A stretch of 64,000 nucleotides of DNA from NCBI GenBank assembly GCA_964035575.1, contig OZ037932.1, positions 558,001-622,000 of the forward strand, given 5' to 3'. The notes beneath the pieces are model-generated. The model ran no database searches and had not been told where the DNA came from. It saw only the letters and a program-made list of their open reading frames with translations. The position numbers were made by a program, and so were the translations under genes. The stretch is from Rhynchopus sp. YZ270_cl-10 (Eukaryota > Euglenozoa > Diplonemea > Diplonemida > Diplonemidae). Positions 1-10,003 of the stretch are shown one piece after another (the first letter of the stretch is position 1; each line of letters starts with the position of its first letter).

Positions 1-78
1 TGCGTCTGCAGGTGAAGTTGAACGGTGGCAAAAACACCTCGGCAGATGAGGGGGGATTGGTTTGGTGTGTGAGAGGTT

Positions 79-167
79 TCAGCTGGCAAAGTTATTCTCG
101 TCGCAAGGGGTCAACCCTGCTCAGAAGTCTAACACGTGTTGTAAAGGTATCGCCTTGATGTCATCAT
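79..167 (-). ncRNA. Box C/D snoRNA-like gene, family A copy 1
   Basis: Minus-strand reading: box C ATGATGA at 167-161, an internal CTGA (D') about 45 nt later, and a terminal CTGA (D) at 82-79; total 89 nt. The 13-14 nt upstream of D' complement the conserved LSU rRNA segment AGUCUAACACGUG. The D'+5 nucleotide is the C that yeast snR58 (25S C663) and human SNORD104 (28S C1327) guide. No convincing terminal stem is visible. The guide match is read from sequence; the function is inferred. Confidence 0.72.
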
Positions 168-197
168 GTAGTGAAAAGCGTCGGAAAGAACGCAACA

Positions 198-268
198 GTA
201 TCTCGGGTAGGGACCTATGCAACCGTTGCCATAGAGGTGAGGCACTGGCCACTCAAACGCCTTCCTTT
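198..268 (-). ncRNA. Structured spacer RNA of array A, possibly H/ACA-like
   Basis: Lies between two C/D units in every array. It can form CTATG...CATAG and GCCA...TGGC pairings and ends CCCGAGA plus 3 nt, which recalls the 3' AGA box of euglenozoan single-hairpin H/ACA RNAs. The lower stem is weak in this short-unit version, so the class is uncertain. Confidence 0.3.
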
Positions 269-307
269 GATGTGCTGTTGTGGCTGTGTGGTTTGGTGTC
301 GGAGGTT

Positions 308-396
308 TCAGCTGGCAAAGTTATTCTCGTCGCAAGGGGTCAACCCTGCTCAGAAGTCTAACACGTGTTGTAAAGGTATCGCCTTGATGTCATCAT
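308..396 (-). ncRNA. Box C/D snoRNA-like gene, family A copy 2
   Basis: Same boxes, spacing and D' guide as copy 1; flanking DNA is the short-unit type. Confidence 0.72.
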
Positions 397-399
397 GTA

Positions 400-1698
400 C
401 GGATATAGAATCAGCCCTATTAACAAAACACACATACAATACCACCTTTTTTTTGTTCTGTTTCTCTCTTAAGAAATTCGCCTAGCGCAGAGGCAGGCAA
501 AGTAATTACGGTAGTTTTCTTTTTCTTTTTTCTTTTTTCGGTTTCGTTTTTCTTCGTTTTCCTGCATTAGTTTCATGCTCTACTGGTATGCAGAGAGAAA
601 CGCGAAAAACTGTTTTCGAGTTGCCTCAAAAACAGTTTTGTGTCGACAATCACTTCGCTCCAAAAAAACGGAACAAAGTTCTGTACTCAAAGTTGGCCGA
701 AGCCTTTTGTACTGCAGAACGTATAGACGTAGGTCGTTAGCTTTGTTTTAAAGACTTTACAGCAAGCACCCACATTGCGTACATCCTTTTGTAATAATCA
801 AATGAAAGAAACGTTTAGTATGGGTGCTATCCACAGACCTGTTTGGAGTCACCAAAAAATAAAAAAAGCTAGAAATATGCAATGTGGCTGTACCTTTCTC
901 GTACACATCTCACTGTAAATAGTACGGAATGCATGACATCCTTCAATGAGATAACTCAACAGGATGCAAAAGAAAAATAGTAACGACAGGTAAAAGGGAA
1001 AAAAAAGGTTGTTTCCGTTGATTGCTCAATTCCCCTGTTAGGGGGTGATTGGCGACCGTATCGGAGAAACTATTTCTCCTTTAAGCTACGCTTTTGCAGG
1101 TACAAATAAAAAAAGGGGGACCCCTTGCTAAAGGAAAAACATCGCAGCAAAATCGGGTCAGATTTATGCGGTTTCCGTTAGGTGAAATTGCCCGATGTAC
1201 GAATCGGGGAAATCAGGAAAGAATCGAGAAAAAAAATGATGAAAAAATGCACCTAAATGGGACACCTTCATCTAAAGAAGAAAAAATGGAAAAAAAAAAG
1301 AAAGGTCGTAGGGAAAGAAAGATTTTGTCCAATTAGTTTTTTTATTCGCTGGCTAGAGACCAAGGGTGCACCAAGGACCCACCAGCGCATTGTAACCCCA
1401 CACAGCGTAAAAGAACCCCCCCACCCTCCCCCTTTCTCCCCCCTCCCACAATCAGAAATGCGCTGAAAACAGCAGAATTCAGATCTATAAAAAAAAAACT
1501 AAAAAGGTTGGCAAAAAGATGACCTTAAGCCCGATGCTTACATCACCTTTCAATAAAAAAAAACGATAAATGAGAGGTGCTTCAAGTGCCTAACAAAGTT
1601 TCCAACAAAGGGGTGTCACCCTTATGCGTGTGTGTAAAGAACACAAGACACGTTTCCCCTCACTCACCTCTCTCCCCTCCCCCCCCCCCCCCCCCCCC
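400..1698. other. Intergenic DNA, no gene seen
   Basis: Rich in A, T and purine runs, ending in a long C run just before the transposon. No ORF here has codon-like composition or a recognisable motif on either strand. Confidence 0.6.
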
Positions 1699-1700
1699 TA

Positions 1701-2896
1701 GGGGGTCCGACTCCTAATAGACTTGTGTATTAAATTTCGTACAAAAAACTCATTATTAAACTTCTGGTCATCTCCAAGGCAACTGCGGGTGAAAAACACC
1801 CTCAGAGTGGGTCACAGGGGGCCTGTGGGCCGAAAAACGACCCAGAAGCCACCCCAGAATACAAAAAAATGGGAAAAAATAGTGAAAAAACGGCTTTTTG
1901 ACGGTTTTGGCCATGTTGGGCAAAATAGCGTTTTTTCAAGAAAAAACCAAAAAAACGGTTATTTTTTGACATCACAAAACCTCCTTTGGCACAAATATAC
2001 CCCAAAAGTGGCCTGTGAGTCCATTCCAACCTGTTTTGGACATATTTGACACTTTTGGAAGTGTTTTTTTGGTGTTTTTACGTCAAAAAACATACCCTGG
2101 CAATACCCTGACCGCGCTCCGGCAGCATTCCGGCATGCTGTTTGACCCATATAGGGGTCAAGAAATGGCCAAAAACCCCCGAAAAAGCACTCCGGGAACC
2201 CAGATAGTTCCAAATATCCACCAGACACCCACCCAAACACCGCAGAAACACGACAGAAAGTCGTCTTAAAAAACACACTTTTTTCAAAAAGGCTATTATG
2301 GAGCCTGTCTGACGAGCTTTTTGAAAAAAGTGTGTTTTTTAAGACGACTTTCTGTCGTGTTTCTGCGGTGTTTGGGTGGGTGTCTGGTGGATATTTGGAA
2401 CTATCTGGGTTCCCGGAGTGCTTTTTCGGGGGTTTTTGGCCATTTCTTGACCCCTATATGGGTCAAACAGCATGCCGGAATGCTGCCGGAGCGCGGTCAG
2501 GGTATTGCCAGGGTATGTTTTTTGACGTAAAAACACCAAAAAAACACTTCCAAAAGTGTCAAATATGTCCAAAACAGGTTGGAATGGACTCACAGGCCAC
2601 TTTTGGGGTATATTTGTGCCAAAGGAGGTTTTGTGATGTCAAAAAATAACCGTTTTTTTGGTTTTTTCTTGAAAAAACGCTATTTTGCCCAACATGGCCA
2701 AAACCGTCAAAAAGCCGTTTTTTCACTATTTTTTTCCATTTTTTTGTATTCTGGGGTGGCTTCTGGGTCGTTTTTCGGCCCACAGGCCCTCTGTGACCCA
2801 CTCTGAGGGTGTTTTTCACCCGCAGTTGCCTTGGAGATGACCAGAAGTTTAATAATGAGTTTTTTGTACGGTAATTTTACTCACAGTCGGACCCCC
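1701..2896. mobile_element. Foldback DNA transposon / large palindromic MITE with TA target duplication
   Basis: The termini are inverted (GGGGGTCCGACT at 1701 and AGTCGGACCCCC ending at 2896), each flanked outside by TA, the target duplication of Tc1/mariner-type elements. Inside, arms of about 553 bp (1739-2291 and 2317-2869) are near-perfect inverted copies around a 25-nt loop, with only a few mismatches. Next to the termini the two ends are similar but diverged. There is no transposase ORF; mirrored ORFs in the arms are the same sequence read twice. It would depend on an enzyme elsewhere. The near identity suggests recent insertion or gene conversion between arms. Confidence 0.8.
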
Positions 2897-2997
2897 TACC
2901 CCCCCCCCCCCGCTAAAGTCGGTAAAATTCCTCTTAGCATTACGCCCGTGTTGGGCAGTGCAGAGTTACTTTACAAAACCGTCCCCTGCCCTTAGTG

Positions 2998-3097
2998 GCT
3001 GTACTATGATAATTGTCCATGATACATAACACACATCACAATACAGCTGTATTGTACTGTATTATGTACTATGATGGGGCAATTATCACAGTACACC
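2998..3097. repeat. Small inverted-repeat element
   Basis: The end at 3001-3015 is repeated inverted at 3080-3094 with one or two mismatches, and the centre (ACAATACAGCTGTATTGT) is itself a palindrome. The whole forms one hairpin of about 100 nt. No coding content. Confidence 0.6.
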
Positions 3098-3125
3098 GCA
3101 CCACTATCCTCCCGCATCCATTAGG

Positions 3126-3206
3126 CATACCCCGAAGGCGAAGTTCGTATTCACCCTATATTCGGATCCGAATATAGGGTAAATACGTATTCGCCTTCGG
3201 GGTATG
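3126..3206. repeat. Near-perfect 81-bp palindrome
   Basis: The arms meet at TTCGGATCCGAA (3161-3172) and extend to CATACC/GGTATG at the ends with very few mismatches. It sits about 230 bp from the foldback transposon and may be a MITE or an excision-derived palindrome. Confidence 0.65.
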
Positions 3207-3261
3207 AATAGGGGGTATCAATTCACCTCACCTTACACAAAAATAAAGGAGCAGTTCCATG

Positions 3262-3300
3262 AGATGAACCTAAGCCTTTCTTATACTCATCCTACGCTAA
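3262..3300 (-). repeat. Short hairpin repeat, type E (diverged)
   Basis: Contains GATGAACCTAAGCC, the common 5' part (plus reading) of the type-E repeat. It lies about 280 bp past the stop of the glycosyltransferase gene. Confidence 0.4.
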
Positions 3301-3581
3301 CGTTACACTTCATGTTGGTCACAAAAAGTCACTTTGAAAAAAAAAAGTACTTCTGGGGGGGAAGTACTTTTTATTGTACGATATTGGGTGACAAAAAACC
3401 CCCACTTTTTTCTACCCCTTAAATCCCTTTTTACTTTGTCTTCTTCAAGCAAAATAAACCCCGCAATGTCCCTCCCCCAACCCCACTCCTTTATACTTTG
3501 TTACCCCTTCTTCTTCTTCTTCTTTGGGTCAAATGCTGAGAGAGTACCCTCGATTTCCCGTTGTCTTCCCTGTTGTGTTCT

Positions 3582-5658
3582 CTACGTGCGGACGTCGTCA
3601 AGACGAACGAGATCAAGGTATTCAGAGAACGTCGTAACCGACTGCGGGTCGACACCCTCCCATTCCTGCTTGATTGCCCAGAGGCCGAGCTTCTTCGCCT
3701 CCTTCATCTTCGCGTCTCCCTGCTTTGCAGAGACGTAACAATGCGCTACATAGGAATGCCCTTGGATGTCCTCTTCACCGAGCTCCTCGCATTTCCGCGG
3801 GAATTTGTTGTGCGGGAGGAGCAGAACGCGCAGGCCTGAGAGAAAGAAATGATGGGGAGAGAAGGAGAAGGAGAAAAAGCCTTAGGGTGTGGGTGGGGTG
3901 TCAATAATAACAGAAAAAAAGAATGGTAACTCCGCGACAGATGCGGTGAACGACAATGTCGTTCAACGATTGCTTCGTTGCAAAGCTCTAGCTGGATGCT
4001 TCGATTGTGAGGTGACGGAGGTGGTTTTCGGTCTACGAACGGTATCCTGCAGGATGTGCGAGGACGAATTTCTGGGAATGTACTTGATTCGGGAATGCGC
4101 AGTAACAGACTATCGGGATGGGCTAAAAACGTTCCTGAAGGAACGTTTGAAGGGAAAAGACTTGGTTCTTCACCAAGTCTTATTACGAGTGTGTGCACCG
4201 ACGGCCCAAACGCGATGAAAACGCTTCATTCACTGATGTCTGAGTGGCAGGAAGATCACATCGACTCCGCGCACACCCACAACAACGGGGTGATATGCTA
4301 TTTTTTTGCTGAAAAAAAAGAGGTGGGTGTGGAGGGTGTACCTTTGTTGGTGATCCCGATGGAGGGCTCCTTGCTGCTCTCGTACTCGACACGCTGGTCG
4401 GCGCTTTGTGTCTGCCACCGTACGTCGGATTGGTCCAGAGCCATGTTGACACCTACCTGGTCGTCTCCGGTGCTGGCGATCATCTGGTGCACGGTAGCAG
4501 TGAAGATCTTTGTTGCGGTGGTGGAGCGCCAGTAGGTGAAGCCCATGCAGACGCAGGCTCCCCACTTATCGTATAGCGTTTCTGTGGTGGATGGGATGCA
4601 GGACTCAGAATAAAGAGAAAAAAACGAATGGAATGTGAAAGGGAGTAGATATTGCGTTGTCCGGAATATTGTCCAGGGGGTGCGGGGGGGAAATCATTGT
4701 GCGATTCGGAATCCGCAGGGGATGTGAGAGGGTTTTTAGACGCGGGTTGTGTCATACTCGGAAAGCTTCCCCTCTGGGAGATAACATCCGCCTGTCCAGA
4801 GTACTGCGAGAGCAGCGGCAGTGGGTCGCGCACAAAGAGGGCGTCCAAATCTGCCATGAGCACGTGGACGTTCTTGTTGAGGAGTCTGAGCAGCAGCTTC
4901 CAGCGTGCGTACCAGAGGGTCTCCTTTGTTCTCTGTTGTGGTGTTTATTTTCGAAAAACTGCAAAAAAAAAACATACTTTCAAATGGATCTCATGCGCCT
5001 CCAAAGGCGATGGCCTCACCTGGTACCCTGTACTGCATATGTAGCACTTCCTATGAGACTTCTCCCATGTAATAGCCTTGCAGGAGACATCCTGTTCACA
5101 GGCAAGCTTGCACATTGGAAGTGAGTCATCGGGGGTGTGCATCTGGCCTTCGTTTGCGCAGGTGTTGGGACCGCCGACAGACCAGGCACCGGATTTCCAC
5201 CCTGTCAAATGGTAGGCGCAAGACCCTTTGTGGAGGGCAAGCCATTTAGGAAGCTCGCTGTCGAGGCAGACGACAGCGTAGTTGCGGATGTGGAGACGCT
5301 CGACGTTTGCAATCCAGTTGACCATGGAGTCTTTGTACTTCGAGTTCGCGAAGGTAAGGATGACGGTACCGTTCTCCGCACGGTCGACAATCCGTTTGAG
5401 CGATCCTGTCTTCAGCCCGTCTGTGTCGCTCAGACCAAGCACCACCTCCTTCCCGCCGTATTGATCCTGCTTCACATCACCACACTCCCTCACCTCGTCT
5501 ATTGTGTGCACCTCCCGTACCATAACCTGCCGTGCCAGCATAGCACCAAGCAAAAAAGCGACCAACAAATGCACTGTCTTCGGCGCGCTCGCAAAAGGCC
5601 CTGACACCCGGTCACCCCTCCCCCGCCTCCCACGAGGTGTGGGCTGGCCTGCCATCAT
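3582..5658 (-). CDS. GT77-like nucleotide-diphospho-sugar transferase (type II membrane protein), 4 exons
   Basis: Predicted Golgi/ER glycosyltransferase of the PF03407/GT77 kind. Exons 5658-4978, 4932-4758, 4581-4342 and 3835-3582 join in frame across GT-AG introns of 45, 176 and 506 nt to give 449 aa. Residues around 28-45 (HLLVAFLLGAMLA) form a signal anchor, so the catalytic part should face the lumen. Exon 2 has the DxD motif in LMADLDALFVRDPLPLL. The exon 2-3 junction reads RGSFPKTLYDKWGACVCMGF, which matches the family core and supports the splice. Exon 4 begins LRVLLLPHNKFPR and ends in a basic KKLGLW segment typical of the family end. Residues about 165-225 hold seven Cys and resemble a PAN/apple module inserted before the catalytic core. 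A T-rich tract ending in AG lies 8 nt before the ATG. Donor and sugar are unknown. Confidence 0.85.
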
Positions 5659-5952
5659 TTAGAACTCTAAAAACAAAACAAAACAAAAACAAAAAAAAAC
5701 ACTGTGTACTGAAGGAAGTCGGTATTTTTGGAATAATAACCATGGGGTAGGGGGAGTTGGGAAGAAAGAAAAACAGTGGGAGGTGGGAGGGGTATCGCTT
5801 TGGAGTGTGCTATGCTTCTAAAATGTCTAAGGGGTGGGAGATGAGACCCAGACAAAAAAAAAAAAAAAATACAAAAAAAAAGGAGGGAAATGGGAGTCAC
5901 CTCATCGAGGGGGAACAGGTGGTTTTGACATGAGGGTTAAAAATAAGAAAAG

Positions 5953-5999
5953 GCTGAAAGATGAATGTGCCTCACAGTGCATGTGCATCTATAAAAAGA
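5953..5999 (-). repeat. Short hairpin repeat, type F
   Basis: Plus reading begins GCTGAAAGATGAATGTGCCT and folds as an AGATG/CATCT hairpin. Related copies lie at 10928, 11104 and 57370. Confidence 0.5.
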
Positions 6000-6220
6000 T
6001 CGGGTCTTTTGTTTGTGCGCTCAAAGCCGGAAAACAAAAAGGTGAAAAAAAAAATTGTGTTAAACTGAAGTACGGTTGTTGTAGTTAATTGAGTACTCAA
6101 AGAAAACAAGCAAGCTTCTGTCTTTTCAATCCGTTTTGTTTGCCCGCAGCATCTGCCTCCAATCTTTTTTAGAATTGACAACAAGTTGTTTTATCAAAAA
6201 AAAAGGGTGAAGTTATCAAT

Positions 6221-6278
6221 GCAGGCACCACCTCCTACGACTGACCCACGCACGATGCCAGCCATCCGGATGAAAGTA
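6221..6278. repeat. Dispersed repeat, type H
   Basis: About 58 bp, with GACTGACC, ACGATGCCAGCCATCC and the palindrome CATCCGGATG. Similar copies are at 16531-16582 and 38915-38978. Confidence 0.55.
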
Positions 6279-6286
6279 CAAAAAAG

Positions 6287-6330
6287 GTTGACTTGAAATA
6301 CAAAGCCCTCTGAACAGTGTACCTTGATAA
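6287..6330 (-). repeat. Dispersed repeat, type D (short copy)
   Basis: Has TTGAAATACAAAGCCCTC and ACAGTGTACCTTG, the first 40-45 bp of the longer D copies at 29097, 29670 and 41022. Confidence 0.5.
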
Positions 6331-6337
6331 AAGAGAA

Positions 6338-6410
6338 GCTAGAAGTGCAAACGCATCACCGTTCATCGGCGGACGAAGGCACTGGTTCTCCGAGGGTTAT
6401 CGAACCCCCA
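6338..6410 (-). repeat. Dispersed repeat, type C
   Basis: Plus reading GTGCAAACGC...CACCGTTCATCGGCGGACG...GGCACTGGTTCTCC, with GTGC/GCAC closing a hairpin, then GGGTTATCGAACCC. Best relatives are at 23764, 44955 and 57525. Confidence 0.55.
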
Positions 6411-6547
6411 GACCTAGCAGTGGAAAAAAAGGGGGGTTGGTTCTCTCTGTTTTGCTTTGACATGAGAGGATGACAAGAGCACACAGAGTGAGCTCAGGGC
6501 AGACACGAGGTGATACAGAAAAAAAGGGAGGAAATAGAAAAGTTTGT

Positions 6548-6600
6548 AAGATGAACCTAAGCCTCACTATTTTTGATGAGTCACCTTGAAGAAATAAAGG
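6548..6600 (-). repeat. Short hairpin repeat, type E
   Basis: Plus reading AAGATGAACCTAAGCCTCAC...GAGTCACCTTGAAGAAATAAAGG. It lies 510 bp past the stop of the phosphatase-like gene. Confidence 0.5.
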
Positions 6601-6782
6601 AGAAGTGAATGTTTGAAAGTGCTGATTGCCTCCTTCGAAAGACAATGACTAGAAATATGTGAAGATGTTCGATCGATGCAAAGAGGAATCATATCAATTC
6701 GAGAAGCGATTTGCAGGCCCTCAAAATCGAAGTCAAATAGGTTCATAAATAAATACCTGTACTGGTGAGACTCACTCCAGTT

Positions 6783-6827
6783 TGTACCACAAAATATAGT
6801 GTTTTTGTACTTATTTTGTGGTACAAA
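6783..6827. repeat. Short inverted repeat
   Basis: TTGTACCACAAAATA and its inverted copy flank a 15-nt T-rich loop. Confidence 0.45.
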
Positions 6828-6954
6828 AGGGGGTTTTTGAGCCACGTGCGGTATTTTTTCGTTTTGTTAAATTGAGGGGGGGAAACACGTTCTGGTTCAG
6901 GGGAGAACAAAAAAGTGTAAGGAAAAAGTCACAAAAAATAAAATGTTCGGCTCA

Positions 6955-7047
6955 AATGATGTGGCTCACAAAAAAAAAGTCTATTTTTTAATCAACTTCG
7001 TTATCACTTCGTCAAGGAAACCTTGTTAAATGAGCCACACCATCAAA
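6955..7047. repeat. Foldback miniature element
   Basis: ATGATGTGGCTCA and its inverted copy TGAGCCACACCATC bound about 65 bp of A/T-rich DNA just past the end of the next gene. Size and terminal pairing resemble a MITE. Confidence 0.4.
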
Positions 7048-7111
7048 TCTATTGAGTTTCAAATGAACAAAAAACAAAAAAAAACAGAAAATCTATGGGG
7101 AAAAAAAAATC

Positions 7112-10003
7112 TCAAAACCGCAGGAATTGTGCAGGATCGCGCGCTATTGGGGGACGAGCTTCTTCGGGAGTGGCACAGAGGTTCCAGGGTGTGCCACGTG
7201 TTGTGTACGATTCTGCAAGGCTGGTGTCGCACATGGGTGTCGTACGTGGATACTGCTGACCACCACCACCACCTCCCCCTCCTCCTCCACTAGGCCTTCC
7301 AGGACGGTTCGGACTCAAACACTGCAGCGGCAGCCTCCCTGCTGCGGACCCACTACGCTGCGGCACCTCGCTCCGCTGGCTCCGATGGTCATACTCCATG
7401 GCACTCCCAGACGGCCGCCTCACATCCTCCTGCGTGAATGCAAACTGCCGATGCGGGCGTTCCTGCTGCGCACGCTCCGGCGCACGCGGACTCCGCTCTA
7501 CGTTCCGCTCCGGCTTCACTACCCTCCCCCGCTCATGCTGCGCAGCACACAGCATCACCCCTACGGCCCCCTCCACCGACCCCAACACATTGTAGTACTC
7601 TGCTATGCAGTCCACCGCCTTCCCCGCCACTGCGCACACACGCATCCCAGGACGCACCCCCACCGCCTCTGCGGGCCCTTCCGGCGACACCTTCGCGACC
7701 CTCATATCCGCACCCACCGCCATGCCCACCCTCCCTGCTGCATCCCTTGCAATGGTGTACCTCATGGGCACCTCTTCGATCACTTCTGTGTACGGCTCCG
7801 AGAAGGAGCCTACAATGTGCACCGGAGGCTGCGACGGCAAGGGGTGACAAGGTTGGCTATGCATCGGTGGCGGTGGGAGGGGACGACCTTGGTGTCTTGG
7901 GGATAAAGGAGTGGGCGGGGGTGTTTGCGTTCTGGAGAGACTCCGGGCATGCTCTGGTTGATACGGTTGGATTGACGGCGACGGAGCGCGAACCGGTTGC
8001 CTCGGCTGCGACTGAGGCGGAACACCCTGAGGCGGCTGCTTCACCTTCAACGCACTTCTCGGCATTTCCCTATACGAATTCGACATAGGCGTAGCACCCC
8101 CCGGCATCGCCGTATTCACCGTATCAGACGAAAACGCTGGACTCAAACTCCCCTCCCTATGGCTATACGGGGAGCACGCTGTGCTTGGACTGTAATTCCC
8201 TAGGTCCTCTGGTTCATTTCTTGCCTCGATTCTTCCTTCTGGGTCGTGCAGAGAATAGCGTAGAGGGACTCCTACACCCATAGGTGTTGCGGTAGATTCG
8301 CGGATGCGGAGAACAACAGAAATATCGCCACATATTCTGTCGTATCTGCAGTATTTTGCTTTGAGTTCGACCATCCCTCCACCTTCCGCTTTGGGAAGCG
8401 AGGAAAGGTCTAGGGTCGCTACACCTACTAAATTACAACTCGCCTCTGCAGCTACATCACGCAACGCTACATGAAGCAACTGCCGTCTCAGATACTCCAC
8501 AGTATAGCCCGCCGCAATGTGCAGACGTGGCAGCTCCCCTCTCTCCCAGGTGTTCTTCCCTCTGCCACGTTCAATAGGTTTTACCTTGCTTCCTGCGTAA
8601 GAACAGAATGGCCCAGTGGGGTACATCACTAACGCCGCCTGGTCCAAAGAGGGGACCCCTCTGCAGTGCAGTTCGATGTGTTCGATCTCGATTAAAAGAG
8701 GCGCGGTTTTGTGAAAAACTGAGAGAAATGGGAGTTTTGCAGGGAGTTCGTACACTACCGCTAAGGGGGGGTGCTCGTATGAAGGGACGCTTTCTGAATA
8801 CGCATAGGAAAGCCCAATAGCAGGGTCACCCAGCGAACGGAACCAGACCCCAGTGTTGTCGGTGCCCATGACGGGGGGTGAGGTCATGACCCCGTGGTCT
8901 TCCTCCTCGTAGTCGCCAAGCCAAAGCAGATGGTCGAATTGGTTGATAATGTCGATCTCGGGGTTGCCTACTTGAAGATTCGAAAAAAACTTTTTCATAA
9001 CCTTCCTCCGCTCGCCCCCTCCCTCCGGCAAGGTGCTCGCAACAAAGCACAACGAGGTCTCCAACATCCTCAACGACACTGCTACTGCATGCCCCTGCGG
9101 TCTGCCTACCCCGGGCTTTGTACTGTGCGTTCCCTTTTCGATGTGCGAAATCCCGGTCAACCATTTTGGTGTTGTATAAAGCAGAAGAACCAAAGAGGAT
9201 CCATTCCCTACGGCAACACTTTGGCGCGAGAGTTTGACAAATCCGTCAAGCGTTGATTCTATAGAGGCTTCCCATTTGGCTACTTCAGAGCAGTTTTTGA
9301 GGCAAATGCAATGAATCGCAGATTTGGTGGTTCCCAAGGCAAGCATCGTCTCTGCTAACACCTGAGGGAGAAACGGTGGTTCCGACGCATCAAACAAAGA
9401 GCAATGCACCCTCGACAAAAACGCCCCACCCTGCAACATCGGCAACGCAACGTTTTTCTCCACCAACAGGCTAGTCTGCCCCTGCACACTATCCTCCACC
9501 AGACGCGATTCAGGACACCACATCGCGAAATTCGGCCGCACAGCATTTATCAACTGAAAACATGTATCCCTCGCATCGTGCGATTCAGTACACAACGTCA
9601 TAACCGAAATACCATACCCCTGTGCGATAGCATCGTACTTCTTCGCAACAATTTTTAAGCATTTCAAATAGAGGGCGTCCCTTTCAAGCAATACAATGGT
9701 GTCGGCTTCCACTACGTGAATTGTATTCGCCCTGTTTGGGAGAAGGCTGTCTGCGCTGTCTGCACCCTTCGTGTTGACGAAGGAGACCCTACCTAATGGA
9801 ACATTGATCACAACAGCAACGCTGTCATGAGGCACAGTCGTCCCGCGAGCCTCAATGTCTAAGGACTCTAACCGTACAGCATAATGCAGAAGCTCGCTGT
9901 TTAAGGTGTTCTCCCGTTCCGATGCAGGTGGTGGAGGAAGCTGCGCACCCTGCAAAGAAGACCCCCGATGAGCAGACGGCTGTGTCACGGTAGGACGGAG
10001 CAT
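7112..10003 (-). CDS. Inositol polyphosphate 5-phosphatase-like pseudoenzyme with C2-like and PDZ domains
   Basis: Single exon, 963 aa, ATG at 10003. Residues about 205-425 follow the IPPc fold of SHIP/OCRL-type 5-phosphatases: IHCICLKNC where the catalytic Glu of a QE motif should be, HAVAVSLRMLETSLCFV, NQFDHLLWLGDYEEE, and YEHPPLAVVYELP at the end. The metal-binding Glu, the His of the NCHL motif, the Asn of GDLNYR and the Asp of the final SDH are all replaced; only the Asp of WLGD clearly remains, so catalysis is unlikely. Residues about 435-570 look like a C2 domain, then a long Pro/Ser/Gln-rich linker, and about 770-850 a PDZ-like domain (GRVGMAVGADMRVAKVSP, GVRPGMRVCAVAGKAV). A Gly-rich run follows. 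Likely a membrane or phosphoinositide-associated scaffold. Domain calls are from motif reading only. Confidence 0.75.
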   Translation of the reverse strand: MLRPTVTQPSAHRGSSLQGAQLPPPPASERENTLNSELLHYAVRLESLDIEARGTTVPHDSVAVVINVPLGRVSFVNTKGADSADSLLPNRANTIHVVEADTIVLLERDALYLKCLKIVAKKYDAIAQGYGISVMTLCTESHDARDTCFQLINAVRPNFAMWCPESRLVEDSVQGQTSLLVEKNVALPMLQGGAFLSRVHCSLFDASEPPFLPQVLAETMLALGTTKSAIHCICLKNCSEVAKWEASIESTLDGFVKLSRQSVAVGNGSSLVLLLYTTPKWLTGISHIEKGTHSTKPGVGRPQGHAVAVSLRMLETSLCFVASTLPEGGGERRKVMKKFFSNLQVGNPEIDIINQFDHLLWLGDYEEEDHGVMTSPPVMGTDNTGVWFRSLGDPAIGLSYAYSESVPSYEHPPLAVVYELPAKLPFLSVFHKTAPLLIEIEHIELHCRGVPSLDQAALVMYPTGPFCSYAGSKVKPIERGRGKNTWERGELPRLHIAAGYTVEYLRRQLLHVALRDVAAEASCNLVGVATLDLSSLPKAEGGGMVELKAKYCRYDRICGDISVVLRIRESTATPMGVGVPLRYSLHDPEGRIEARNEPEDLGNYSPSTACSPYSHREGSLSPAFSSDTVNTAMPGGATPMSNSYREMPRSALKVKQPPQGVPPQSQPRQPVRAPSPSIQPYQPEHARSLSRTQTPPPTPLSPRHQGRPLPPPPMHSQPCHPLPSQPPVHIVGSFSEPYTEVIEEVPMRYTIARDAAGRVGMAVGADMRVAKVSPEGPAEAVGVRPGMRVCAVAGKAVDCIAEYYNVLGSVEGAVGVMLCAAQHERGRVVKPERNVERSPRAPERAQQERPHRQFAFTQEDVRRPSGSAMEYDHRSQRSEVPQRSGSAAGRLPLQCLSPNRPGRPSGGGGGGGGGGQQYPRTTPMCDTSLAESYTTRGTPWNLCATPEEARPPIARDPAQFLRF

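Larger units (their letters stand above)
1..399 (-). repeat. Array A (left-edge copy): tandem snoRNA-like units
   Basis: Near-identical copy of DNA also found at 27909-28769 and 54047-55187. Read on the minus strand it holds two box C/D units (396-308 and 167-79), a structured spacer (268-198), and the start of a second spacer cut by the window edge at 1. The long and short unit types alternate as in the other two arrays. The array continues past the left edge. Confidence 0.8.
5659..7111. other. Gene-free interval crowded with short repeats
   Basis: Holds repeats of types F, H, D, C and E plus two small palindromes (listed separately). The rest is A/T-rich with poly-A and poly-G runs. No supported gene. 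Confidence 0.6.

Noticed and set aside
62-361. A 99-codon open frame conserved in all three A arrays (also 28059-28355 and 54197-54496)
   Set aside because: It starts at non-ATG codons, runs on the strand opposite to all genes and spans a C/D unit plus spacer; conservation is explained by recent array duplication.
2015-2649. Mirrored ORFs in the 1.2-kb element
   Set aside because: They are the two arms of one palindrome read twice and have no transposase motif.
6338-6410. B-box-like GGTTCGATAACC in type-C repeats, suggesting tRNA-derived SINEs
   Set aside because: No matching A box at the right distance and several copies lack the motif.
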